The notes beneath the pieces are model-generated. The model did not search any database, was not told the origin of the DNA, and was given only the letters and a program-made list of their open reading frames with translations. A stretch of 64,000 nt of DNA from CALRQJ02 sp943370285 (GTDB taxonomy: Bacteria > Bacteroidota > Bacteroidia > Chitinophagales > Chitinophagaceae): NCBI GenBank assembly GCA_943370285.1, contig CALRQJ020000019.1:1-64000 (forward strand), read 5' to 3'. Positions 56,301-64,000 of the stretch are shown piece after piece. Numbering within the stretch: the first letter of the stretch is position 1; each line of letters opens with the position of its first letter. Made by a program: the position numbers and the translations under genes.

Positions 56301-56477
56301 CGTTCCTTTGTTGGTTCCTTTTTCTACTACCGATATTCCAGGCAACGGTTTGCCGTCGGCGGCATTAAGTACTGTACCTTTTACGATTTTAGATTGAGCG
56401 GAGACCTGTAGGCTAAGAAGCAGTGGTAATACCAGCAAGCCCAGGCACTGAAAGAGTTTTCTTTGTAGCAAAAGCAT
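53370..56477 (-). CDS. SusC/RagA family TonB-dependent outer-membrane receptor
   Basis: 1035 aa. Signal peptide (LLVLPLLLSLQVSAQ), then the CarboxypepD_reg-like domain (KIVKGTVLNAADGKPLPGIS), the plug (VVVVGYGTQKKINQTGS, VIIRGVGTFGSSVPLVVIDN) and a 22-strand beta-barrel ending VLTFGLNLKF. It imports oligosaccharides through the outer membrane with TonB energy. The gap of 230 bases upstream suggests its own promoter, with a TATTTTTG -7 candidate at 56552-56559. It is followed directly by the susD gene. Confidence 0.95.
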   Translation of the reverse strand: MLLLQRKLFQCLGLLVLPLLLSLQVSAQSKIVKGTVLNAADGKPLPGISVVEKGTNKGTQTGSDGTFTMAVSKSNATLTFSSVGFQSSTVVWDGKSNLEVKLEQLVSAMQDVVVVGYGTQKKINQTGSTQTVKFDDAVNAPVTNAGQLMYGKFSGVQITQGSGLPGADASSVIIRGVGTFGSSVPLVVIDNIQYVGLDAFNNLSPSDIESVSILKDASAGAIYGARGANGVIIVTTKKGKAGSGSVIYNTYLGFQEATVVPQYLDAVQYATLKNERDINANGPTTAIRYSPAEIQAIQDGSAPDQYANTNWAKEILRTAPISNHYLAFSGGNDKTTYRVSLGYLNQEAIVKGKFKSERFTFSTNLNSKLKSWLTVSNVLNTYWSKFKGPAGGAGAITGETGIINQFQRSAPTVPAYYPNGDWGIVDGSYQKVNASLPITNPLRRGVLGDHQTDEVNIAERFSVKADINKNLSFESAGSINFYTNSVTNFTPRNDTRDWAGNIIAQNVNNALSNSTNFNYRLLNENLLRWGKKFKGRHDVSALLGHSIIFNRSDGFSGSLENFPTDGLQEFDAGGVLNPNVSGGANEEAIQSFFGRVNYILDGKYLFEANFRRDGSSRFAASNRYANFPSASAGWRISEEKFMQKYKWLNDLKLRASWGVTGNDNIGNYLYAQNYNVSVDYFLGNQIVSAVALTRLANQRIRWEEIEQYDIGLDAGFFRNRLQLTVDYFNRASRDLLYSNFPIPSTIGVTNLTALNAASMLNRGTEINLSWRNNTKKFNYTLGASLSLFADNEVTGLGDRGRETISGETIIRIGAPFNAIYGYKVLGIFQTAAEVAAAPVQFGSVRTAPGDFRYEDLSGPAGKPDGIIDQFDRTVIGNPFPKMVYSFNGSINFKGFDLAVMFEGVSRVDRLLNDNGQLPFEGDRNNSLTYWINRWTPTNPSSTLPRVGGQNNAQNSDFYVEDVSYLRLRNAELGYTLPENLLRKAGLNKVRVYVSGQNMLTFTKFENFDPERQRGGNTDQNVPLYKVLTFGLNLKF

Positions 56478-56551
56478 CGTTTAAGTTTTAGCGTAATTAG
56501 AATACTACGAATGTAGTTGCAAAAACGAGTACCTGGTATGTTCAAACACTT

Positions 56552-56559
56552 CAAAAATA
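56552..56559 (-). promoter_or_regulatory. Bacteroidota -7 element candidate for susC
   Basis: TATTTTTG on the minus strand matches TAnnTTTG, about 75 bases before the susC ATG. TACATTCG at 56508-56515 is a one-mismatch alternative closer to the gene. No -33 element is clear. Confidence 0.35.
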
Positions 56560-56707
56560 AGGTACAGATAGTTCAATGTAGTGAATGGAATAATTCGATG
56601 CCGTTTGACAATTTTTCGCAATCTCTGTAAGGTAGATATTCATCAACAATACAACCTACAATATTTAGCATGAAATGAGAATAAAAAAGAAATCATGAAC
56701 AATATTG

Positions 56708-58219
56708 CTACTCATTTTTTGCCGCAGTTGCCGCAGGATTATAGGCTTTATTAGCAACAGGAAGTTTAGCATGATTTTGTTTCAACCAAGCCAGCAGTTT
56801 GAGTTGTAACTTTTTTTGCATTGATTTTTTTTGGGCTGCAATATTGACTTTTTCACTTGGATCTTTCACAAGGTCGAATAATTCTGTAGTTGAATCTTCA
56901 AAATAACAAATGAGTTTGTAATTGCCTGTTCGTATTGCAGCACCGGGTTTGCCTCCTTGATTACTGTAATGTGGATAGTACCAAAATAGTGTTCTGTTAT
57001 TGCTTTGTTTGGGCTTGCTTAACAACTGAAAAATATTAGTACCCTCAACTGCTTTATCTTTTGAATAATTGGGATTGATGGCTTGTGCAACTGTTGGGAA
57101 AATATCACTTGTTGTAACAGGAATATCGGAAGTAATGCCGTTGGTGAATTTTCCTTTCCAATACATGATTAATGGAACTCGAATACCACCTTCGTATAAC
57201 CAACCTTTGCCGGCTCTTAAATGTCCGTTTACTGTAGGGCTACCTTCTGCTGTGCTTAAACCACCATTGTCTGATGTAAAAATGACTAAAGTATTATCGT
57301 CGATATCTAATGCCTTGAGTTTATCTAATAATCTACCAATATTCCAATCCATATTTTCAATCATGGCGGCATATACAGGATGGTCTTGCACCAATCTTCT
57401 TCTCCAACCATTTTCATATTTCATCCACTCTTCGTCTTTAGCAAATCTTTCTTTAGGTGCAATATGTAGTTGCTGTTGCTTGGCTTGATATTTTTTTACT
57501 AATTCAGCAGGTGCTTGCAAAGGATTATGTACCGCATACAAGGAATACACCATGAAAAAAGGTTGCTGTTTATGTTGCTCCATAAACGACAAACATTCGT
57601 TGGTCAATCTATCTGTTAAATATTCACCTTTGGGACCATCGCTTAAAGTTGGATTGGCATATGGTGTAAAAAAGCCACCGGTGCTATCGTTCTTTCTTCC
57701 TGACGGACTTCCTTTGCTCCATCCTCCTTTGTTGATTTGAAAGCCATGTTGCTCGGGCCAAAATTTTTCTTCTTCCCCCAAATGCCATTTTCCCGAAAAC
57801 ATGGTTTTATATCCATTGGCTACCGCATATTCACTAATGGTATTTTCTTCTAATGCTAATTGATAGGCAGTGGGCTGAGCAATCATTTTTTCGTAGGGCT
57901 GTGCTTTGCCATTTGCTTGCCTTCCTGCAATCCAATCGGTTACACCGGTTTTGATGGGAGATTTCCCGGTCATTAAGCTTGACCTTGTTGGGCTACACAC
58001 CGGACTAGTAGCATAATTGTTGGTGAATTTTATTCCCTCTGCTGCGAATTGATCTAACCGAGGCGTTTCATAAAAAGTACTACCGTAGCAAGATAAATCG
58101 GCCCAGCCTAAATCATCGGCAAAGATGATGATGATGTTGGGTTTAGAAGCATTTCTTTGACTATAGGAAATAGTTTGAAAAAACAACACCGCCACTAAAG
58201 CAAAAGAATATTTTATCAT
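56708..58219 (-). CDS. Secreted sulfatase (S1 type)
   Basis: 503 aa with a signal peptide (ending QTISYSQ). The core begins NIIIIFADDLGWADLSCYGS; the formylglycine motif is CSPTR at residues 75-79, with Cys75 as the residue to be modified. FSGKWHLGE and FTSDNGGLSTAEG supply further active-site residues, and GKWHLG histidine is present. It differs in sequence from the other two sulfatases of the locus, so it probably acts on another sulfate position. It starts 64 bases after the FGE gene. Confidence 0.9.
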   Translation of the reverse strand: MIKYSFALVAVLFFQTISYSQRNASKPNIIIIFADDLGWADLSCYGSTFYETPRLDQFAAEGIKFTNNYATSPVCSPTRSSLMTGKSPIKTGVTDWIAGRQANGKAQPYEKMIAQPTAYQLALEENTISEYAVANGYKTMFSGKWHLGEEEKFWPEQHGFQINKGGWSKGSPSGRKNDSTGGFFTPYANPTLSDGPKGEYLTDRLTNECLSFMEQHKQQPFFMVYSLYAVHNPLQAPAELVKKYQAKQQQLHIAPKERFAKDEEWMKYENGWRRRLVQDHPVYAAMIENMDWNIGRLLDKLKALDIDDNTLVIFTSDNGGLSTAEGSPTVNGHLRAGKGWLYEGGIRVPLIMYWKGKFTNGITSDIPVTTSDIFPTVAQAINPNYSKDKAVEGTNIFQLLSKPKQSNNRTLFWYYPHYSNQGGKPGAAIRTGNYKLICYFEDSTTELFDLVKDPSEKVNIAAQKKSMQKKLQLKLLAWLKQNHAKLPVANKAYNPAATAAKNE

Positions 58220-58283
58220 ACGATTGATTTATAATTTAAAATAGCAGTGTTGCTTTAGGAGTGAATCAACAAACATTCAATTG

Positions 58284-59417
58284 CTATTTTTTATCTCTTA
58301 CACAACGAAAGCCAGTATGTTCTAAACCTGTATCAGGACTGCTTTTCATACGTCTTGCAACCCTGTAACCACTACAATAACTATCGTTACATAAAAAACT
58401 TCCACCACGTAACACTCTTTTGGGTGTGTAAGGCTCTTGAGGATCGTAACTTTTGGTTGGTCCTGATGGATTTGCAGTTGTTTTATCTTTCAGTTCTTTA
58501 TAATATTGATCATTATACCAATCGCTGCACCATTCCCAAACATTACCGGCCATATCGTACAAACCATACTGGTTGGCAGCAAAATGTTTTACAGGTGCCG
58601 ATTTTAAAAATCCATCTTTATTGCTATTGTAATAAGGAAAATTACCTTCCCAACTATTTGCTTTTGCTTTGCCTTTACTGATATGTTCATTGCCCCAAGG
58701 ATAAACGTTATTAGTAAGTCCGCCTCTTGCTGCAAACTCCCATTCTGCTTCTGTTGGTAACCGTTTGCCGGCCCACTTACAATAAGCCATGGCATCGAAC
58801 CAACTGACATGCACTACCGGAAAATTTTCCTTTCCTTTTAAGTTACTTTTTGGTCCTTCGGGATGTTTCCAATTAGCTCCAGAAATCCAACTCCACCATT
58901 GGCTGTAATCATTTAAATCTACCGGACCACTTGAAAACTTGAATACCAATGATGCGGCTTGTAATAAACTATCAGCAGGTTTTGGTGTGCCTGGCGGAAG
59001 TGTTTTTTTAAGTTCCACCCAATCAGGTTTTTTTTCTGCAGTGGTTACATAACCTGTAGCTTCCACAAACTGTTGAAACTGAGCATTGGTAACTTCTGTT
59101 GCATCCATATAAAAAGGAGCAACAGTTATTTTGTGTTTGGGTAATTCATCTTCTGAAGCTTGATCATTATCGCCACCCATTTCAAACGTACCACCAGGAA
59201 TTAAAACCATTCCTTTATGTGAAGTATCATTGTTGTAAGCAATTCCTGCTGTATCCATTGCATTGCCAAATCTGTTGGGCACTTGCATACAAGAATGGGC
59301 AGAATCTTTTTTTTGTTGTGCTATTTTATCTGCATCAATCGAATTACAGCTTTCGTTCAATAGTACTATCAGTAAACAAAAAAATGGAAAAATAAATGTT
59401 GAGGTGTTTTTATTCAT
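58284..59417 (-). CDS. Secreted formylglycine-generating enzyme (FGE/SUMF1 family)
   Basis: 377 aa with a lipoprotein-like signal (FFCLLIVLLNESC). The FGE-sulfatase domain fills residues about 65-377: MVLIPGGTFEMGGDNDQASE, ATEVTNAQFQQFVEATGY, LPTEAEWEFAARGG, and the C-terminal RGGSFLCNDSYCSGYR and GFRCVRD. Both catalytic cysteines of true FGE are present (Cys343 and Cys348, spaced CxxxxC), unlike many SUMF1-fold proteins such as GldJ/GldK. It should oxidise the active-site cysteine of sulfatases to formylglycine in the periplasm. It lies between two sulfatase genes, which fits. Confidence 0.88.
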   Translation of the reverse strand: MNKNTSTFIFPFFCLLIVLLNESCNSIDADKIAQQKKDSAHSCMQVPNRFGNAMDTAGIAYNNDTSHKGMVLIPGGTFEMGGDNDQASEDELPKHKITVAPFYMDATEVTNAQFQQFVEATGYVTTAEKKPDWVELKKTLPPGTPKPADSLLQAASLVFKFSSGPVDLNDYSQWWSWISGANWKHPEGPKSNLKGKENFPVVHVSWFDAMAYCKWAGKRLPTEAEWEFAARGGLTNNVYPWGNEHISKGKAKANSWEGNFPYYNSNKDGFLKSAPVKHFAANQYGLYDMAGNVWEWCSDWYNDQYYKELKDKTTANPSGPTKSYDPQEPYTPKRVLRGGSFLCNDSYCSGYRVARRMKSSPDTGLEHTGFRCVRDKK

Positions 59418-59458
59418 AGCACTATCTTCTTATGTATCAAGTGTAAACTATTGAGCAA

Positions 59459-60985
59459 TTATTGTTTTTTTATTTGCTCTAATTTTTCTTTCATTTCAGT
59501 TACTTTCTCTGGATTTGCATCAGCCAAATTATTGTTTTCGCCTGGATCTTTAGACAAATCGTATAGTTGTGGCTTAGGCAAATAGCCCATTTCTGTATTG
59601 GTATCTTTATTAATTTTTGGTCCTTTAGAAGGCTCAATGTATTTCCAATTTCCAATGACCAATGATAAGGTTGAATTGATAGATTGTTCAACAATATGCT
59701 CTCTTGATTGGTTGCTCTGATTTAAGAAAACTGCTAATGCATTTTTACTATCTGGAGCTTGACCATTTTCAATACTTGTACCTGTTAATGCAGCCAAACT
59801 TGCATAGAAATCAATCTGACTATTTCTTGCAGTACTTACTTTATTAGGCTTTATAGTTCCTTTCCAACTAATAATCATAGGCACTTTTGTACCACCTTCA
59901 AATGCACTGTATTTACCACCTCTGTGTATACCACCTGGTTTATGATTACCTAGTTTTTCTACTGCATCATCCTTGTAACCATCGTCTAATACCATTCCAT
60001 TATCACTAGTAAAAATAATGATGGTATTTTCAAGTAATTTTTGCTTTTTCAAAGTGGCTACTAATTCACCAACTTGCCAATCTAGTTGCATTAAAGCATC
60101 GCCTCTTGGTCCCATGCCGCTCTTGCCAATAAAACGAGAATGTGGCAAACGTGGCACATGAATATCATGTGTTGAATAGTACAAGAAGAAAGGTTTTCCT
60201 TTTTGTTGAGCGATATACGTTTTAGCTTTATTTACTAAGATATCTGCAAAATCTTCATCTTTCCAAAGTGCTGATGTTCCACCACTCATATAACCAATTC
60301 TGCTAACGCCGTTTACAATCGTCATATCATGACCATGTGTGGTAAGCATTTTTAATAGTTCCGGATTTTTCTTTCCTGTTGGAGCAGCTGAATCAATTGG
60401 ACCTTTATAACTTACTTTTATCGGATCATTTTTATCTAAGTTTACTACTTCGTGATTTTCTACAAACACACAAGGAACTCGGTCGCCGGTAGCCGGAATT
60501 AGATAAGAATAGTTGAAACCAATTTCTAATGGACCTGGTTTTATTTTACCATTCCAATCAGCACCTTTTTCATCGCCTAAACCTAAATGCCATTTACCAA
60601 TTACTGCAGTATGATAACCTGCTTTTTGCAACATGCCAGGCAATGTTGTTATATTGGTTGGAATAATTAAAGAAGCATCGCCTGGAGCAATACCTGTGCC
60701 TGCTTTTCGCCAAGCATACTTTCCGGTTAATAATGAAAATCTTGAAGGTGTACAAGTAGCCGAAGTAGCATGAGCATTGGTAAAATTTACACCACTTTTT
60801 GCCAATTGATCAATATTGGGTGTCTTAACGGCACTTGTTCCGTTAACACTGATGTCGCCGAAACCTAAGTCATCGGTATATATTAAAACAATATTGGGCT
60901 TTCTAGCTTTGCTAGTTTGAGCAAAGCTTTTTGTTTGTACTATTAACAGAAAAACAAGAGAAAAGCTTATTGCAAGTTTTTGCAT
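59459..60985 (-). CDS. Secreted sulfatase (S1 type)
   Basis: 508 aa with a signal peptide (ending QTKSFAQ). The core starts NIVLIYTDDLGFGDISVNGT; the formylglycine motif is CTPSR at residues 78-82 (Cys78). VIGKWHLGLG and FTSDNGMVLDDGY complete the active site. It has an insertion (about residues 130-240) including CVFVENHEVVNLDKNDP, seen in arylsulfatase A-like enzymes. It starts two bases after the beta-galactosidase gene and is 41 bases upstream of FGE. Confidence 0.9.
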   Translation of the reverse strand: MQKLAISFSLVFLLIVQTKSFAQTSKARKPNIVLIYTDDLGFGDISVNGTSAVKTPNIDQLAKSGVNFTNAHATSATCTPSRFSLLTGKYAWRKAGTGIAPGDASLIIPTNITTLPGMLQKAGYHTAVIGKWHLGLGDEKGADWNGKIKPGPLEIGFNYSYLIPATGDRVPCVFVENHEVVNLDKNDPIKVSYKGPIDSAAPTGKKNPELLKMLTTHGHDMTIVNGVSRIGYMSGGTSALWKDEDFADILVNKAKTYIAQQKGKPFFLYYSTHDIHVPRLPHSRFIGKSGMGPRGDALMQLDWQVGELVATLKKQKLLENTIIIFTSDNGMVLDDGYKDDAVEKLGNHKPGGIHRGGKYSAFEGGTKVPMIISWKGTIKPNKVSTARNSQIDFYASLAALTGTSIENGQAPDSKNALAVFLNQSNQSREHIVEQSINSTLSLVIGNWKYIEPSKGPKINKDTNTEMGYLPKPQLYDLSKDPGENNNLADANPEKVTEMKEKLEQIKKQ

Positions 60986-60987
60986 AA

Positions 60988-63900
60988 TTATTTGTTTTGA
61001 ATAGGTTCTATGATGTAGCTATAGGTATAGTTATTTTTCTTTAACAAGAATGGAGCATGTGGCAAAGCACCCCAACTATCATCACCACCTACACCACGTT
61101 GATTTAAATCGATATGAACAGACAAGAAATTCTTTTCATTTAAATCTGATGGATGTCTTTGTTTTTTGGTAATGCCCGGATCTAAATCTTCTGCAATGTA
61201 TGGTAAAGCACTGAAGCAGAAAGGCTGCATACCTGTTACTTTAATACCATGATTTTTTTCATCATAAAACTTCACCCATCTAATGTCTGTTTTATACCCA
61301 TTTTCTTGCGGACGAATATAATTAGCAACAAATTGTTCATTGGCTTTTTGTTGATACAGACCTACAAAGGCTGCAGTTTTTCTATCGCTATAATTCTCCC
61401 ATGGTCCTCTACCATAAAAATCAATGTTTTGATATGTTTTTGGAACATTCATACGCATTCCAAAACGTGGCATTTCAGGTAAAGGCTTATTTTTTAAGTC
61501 TATACTGCTCGTAACTTTTATTGCAGCGTTAGACAGTATTTCGTAACGAGTAGTATAAGTTGCACCTACACCTAGTAATGTGTAGTTACAATCAAAAATC
61601 AGTTGACCATTATTTTGCTGCACCAATACGGTATCTAATCTCAACATGTGATGTGCAGATCTCCAAAAACCTAATTTATTAGGCATTTGGTTACCAAAAT
61701 CATTATCGGTTGGAGCTCTCCAAAAATAAGGTTCAGGGAATGTATTCAATACTGAATGTTTGTTTACTTGATAATCAACAAACTTTGCCATTTTAGTATT
61801 GAAACTACCTTTAACATTGCCTGATTCAAACTCAATATTGTTTCCTTTATTTACAACTTTCAATGCTCCTGACGGAGCTGTGGGGTTTTCAAAAAACTTG
61901 GTGCTGTTACCACCAAATTGCTCACGGGCAACTTCATGATTAGCAGGGATGAGTGCTGTTGCTGTTCTGTTGTACGCAAATACATTTAACATTACCTCAC
62001 TATTTGCATCTAGAGCGGGTAGATTTAAATTAACAGTAGCAGCTGAAGCCGGTTGTAGATTTACTGAAAAAGTATCTGATTTAACCGATATACCATTTTG
62101 CATGAGTACCCATTTAAATTGGTAAGCTGCTACATCTGAAAATGCAAATCTGTTTTCTACTTTGATGCTACCTTTTTTCCAATCTACATCTTTGAAAATA
62201 ATATTCTGGTACACTTTCTTCACTTCAAAAAAACCTGGATGTGGCGATCTATCGGCTGCTACCAATCCATTGGCACAGAAGTTTTCATCATTTTGTAAAT
62301 GACCTGCACCAAAATCGCCACCGTAGCCCCAATAGGTTTTACCATTCTCATCTTTGGTCTTAATACCTTGATCTACCCAATCCCAAATAAATCCACCTTG
62401 CATATGTGGGCTAGTTTCGAAAATGTCGAAATATTCTTGAAAATTTCCACTGCTATTGCCCATAGCATGTGCATATTCACACATGATAAAAGGACGCTTT
62501 TTAGTAGAATCGGCAGCATACTTTTTCATATATGCAATTTTTGGATACATAGGAGAAACAATATCTGTATTCCATGACTCCAAAGCTTGTTCAAATAATA
62601 CCGGTCGAGACATATCTCTTTGTTTTATCCAACTATATCCATCGTAAAACACTTTACCATTGCCACTTTCATTACCCATACTCCAAATAATAACAGATGG
62701 GTGATTTTTATCTCTCTCCACCATTCTTTCAATTCTATCTAAAATAGAAGGTGCCCAAATTGGCTCGTATGCCGGATGATTAACCGTATCAATTTGGCCG
62801 GGCAGTACACCCATTCCATGAATTTCAACATTACCTTCATCTACCACATATAATCCATATTCATCACACAATTTTAACCAATAGGGATCATTAGGATAAT
62901 GTGCCGTTCTAACAGCGTTAATGTTGTATTGCTTCATTAACTGAATATCTTTCAACATTAATTCTTTGGTAGGCACATGACCTAAAGTTTCATCATGCTC
63001 ATGTCTATTAACACCATGCACCATTATTTTTTTACCATTTACTAAAAGCTGTGCATTTTTTATTTCAACTTTTCTAAACCCAATGTTTACTGCCGAAGTG
63101 CTAATACTTTCGCCATTTGGCAATTGTAAAGTGATGATGCATTTATACAAGTTTGGAGTTTCGGCTGTCCATTTTTTGGGACTATTTACTTTGGTATTGA
63201 ACCCAACCGATTGCATATTAGTAGCATCAATTTTCAGATCTTTTGTTTGCGTGAAAACTGTTTTCCCATCTGCATCTAGTAATTCAATGCCTAATTTGGC
63301 TTGCTTAAAATTGTTGTTAGAAAACTTACGCAATTGTACATCTACATTAAAAATACCATTGGTGTATTTGGCATCTAAATCGGCCTTGGCAAAAAAGTCC
63401 CAAATGCTTAATGACGGTAGTGCATAAATAGCAACATCTCTTTCGATGCCACTTAAACGCCAAAAATCTTGGTCTTCTAAATAACTGCCATCATGCCATC
63501 TAAATACTTGAACAGCCAATAAATTTTTACCCGATTTTAGATAAGGAGTAATATTAAATTCGGCTGCAGTTTTAGACGCTTTATTGATACCCACTTTTTG
63601 GCCATTCACATAAATAAATGCACAACCGGTGATAGAGCCAAATTGCAAGATGATTTGTTTGCCATTCCAATTTTCAGGAACGGTAAAATCTTTTCTGTAA
63701 GTGCCTACCGGAACTTTATCGCCAACGAATGGTGGATTTTTAGGAAACGGATAAATGATATTGGTATAAATCGGTAATCCAAATCCTTTCAACTCCCAAT
63801 TAGAAGGAACAGTTAAGTTGCTCCAATTTTTATCGGATATACTTTCTTCAAAAAAGTTGGTAGGACGATTCACATGGTTATCGGTATATAAAAATTTCCA

Positions 63901-64000
63901 GGTTCCATTTAACGATTTGTACCAAGTTGATTGATTGGGATCATCTGTAACAGCTTTGTTTTTGTCTTGGTATAAATGAAAAGTAGCATGCGGCTTTTCT
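60988..64000 (-). CDS. GH2 family beta-galactosidase, 5' end outside the window
   Basis: At least 1003 aa are in the window; the frame continues to the right edge without a start, so the N-terminus is missing. A GTG at 63873 could look like a start, but the residues before it (TWYKSLNGTWKFLY) are standard GH2 sequence. Domains: sugar-binding sandwich, immunoglobulin-like domain, TIM barrel, and a C-terminal beta-galactosidase small-chain domain. Active-site Glu residues are in WSMGNESGNG (acid/base) and MCEYAHAMGNSSG (nucleophile). It removes terminal beta-galactose from oligosaccharides, probably in the periplasm. It is the most upstream visible gene of the locus. Confidence 0.93.
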   Translation of the reverse strand, partial: EKPHATFHLYQDKNKAVTDDPNQSTWYKSLNGTWKFLYTDNHVNRPTNFFEESISDKNWSNLTVPSNWELKGFGLPIYTNIIYPFPKNPPFVGDKVPVGTYRKDFTVPENWNGKQIILQFGSITGCAFIYVNGQKVGINKASKTAAEFNITPYLKSGKNLLAVQVFRWHDGSYLEDQDFWRLSGIERDVAIYALPSLSIWDFFAKADLDAKYTNGIFNVDVQLRKFSNNNFKQAKLGIELLDADGKTVFTQTKDLKIDATNMQSVGFNTKVNSPKKWTAETPNLYKCIITLQLPNGESISTSAVNIGFRKVEIKNAQLLVNGKKIMVHGVNRHEHDETLGHVPTKELMLKDIQLMKQYNINAVRTAHYPNDPYWLKLCDEYGLYVVDEGNVEIHGMGVLPGQIDTVNHPAYEPIWAPSILDRIERMVERDKNHPSVIIWSMGNESGNGKVFYDGYSWIKQRDMSRPVLFEQALESWNTDIVSPMYPKIAYMKKYAADSTKKRPFIMCEYAHAMGNSSGNFQEYFDIFETSPHMQGGFIWDWVDQGIKTKDENGKTYWGYGGDFGAGHLQNDENFCANGLVAADRSPHPGFFEVKKVYQNIIFKDVDWKKGSIKVENRFAFSDVAAYQFKWVLMQNGISVKSDTFSVNLQPASAATVNLNLPALDANSEVMLNVFAYNRTATALIPANHEVAREQFGGNSTKFFENPTAPSGALKVVNKGNNIEFESGNVKGSFNTKMAKFVDYQVNKHSVLNTFPEPYFWRAPTDNDFGNQMPNKLGFWRSAHHMLRLDTVLVQQNNGQLIFDCNYTLLGVGATYTTRYEILSNAAIKVTSSIDLKNKPLPEMPRFGMRMNVPKTYQNIDFYGRGPWENYSDRKTAAFVGLYQQKANEQFVANYIRPQENGYKTDIRWVKFYDEKNHGIKVTGMQPFCFSALPYIAEDLDPGITKKQRHPSDLNEKNFLSVHIDLNQRGVGGDDSWGALPHAPFLLKKNNYTYSYIIEPIQNK

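Noticed and set aside
58284..59417. GldK/GldJ gliding or T9SS component
   Set aside because: The fold is related, but both FGE catalytic cysteines are present and the gene lies between sulfatases, not among gld genes.

Overview
The window reads as a chromosome segment of a Bacteroidota bacterium, most likely of the Chitinophagaceae or a close relative. The signs are T9SS type A C-terminal sorting domains, a SusC/SusD pair, promoters of the TAnnTTTG type, FGE-like and GldK-like protein families, and moderate AT-rich composition. No rRNA, tRNA, CRISPR array, insertion sequence or phage gene was seen.

Layout. (1) 0.1-24 kb holds mostly core and cell-envelope genes. Two ECF sigma factor units are present, each followed by a single-pass membrane protein; one of these is fused to a trypsin-like protease and the other to a probable beta-barrel. 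They are accompanied by a GDPD lipoprotein, a PaiB-like protein, Mrp, a secreted subtilase, an RsmB-type RNA methyltransferase, SucB, a large secreted propeller protein split by a frameshift, SMC, a tail-anchored J-domain protein and a GH1 glycosidase. (2) 24-41.6 kb is an accessory, repeat-rich stretch. It carries two paralogous modules, each a giant T9SS-exported repeat protein (2442 and 1072 aa) followed by a tiny protein that is little more than a signal peptide and a PIDGG-type C-terminal sorting tail. It also holds a tyrosine phenol-lyase, a zeta-toxin-like gene with a 50-aa overlapping partner, and a UPF0175 gene whose PIN-toxin partner is cut off by repeat DNA. Gaps here contain 12 same-orientation copies of a 21-bp repeat, hairpins, an 86/87-bp tandem repeat, and long tracts built on a strict 7-bp period. 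(3) 41.6-64 kb is one minus-strand polysaccharide utilization locus: GH2 beta-galactosidase (cut by the right edge), three sulfatases, a secreted formylglycine-generating enzyme, SusC/SusD, a GH128-like glycosidase, a GH43 protein resembling exo-beta-1,3-galactanases, galK-galT-galE and a Na+/sugar symporter.

How they work together. The locus predicts uptake and desulfation of a sulfated beta-1,3-linked galactan, release of galactose in the periplasm, import by the sodium symporter, and conversion by the Leloir pathway. Sulfatases would be activated by the locus's own FGE. The T9SS substrates (subtilase, propeller protein, two giants, GH128 protein) depend on secretion machinery not in the window.
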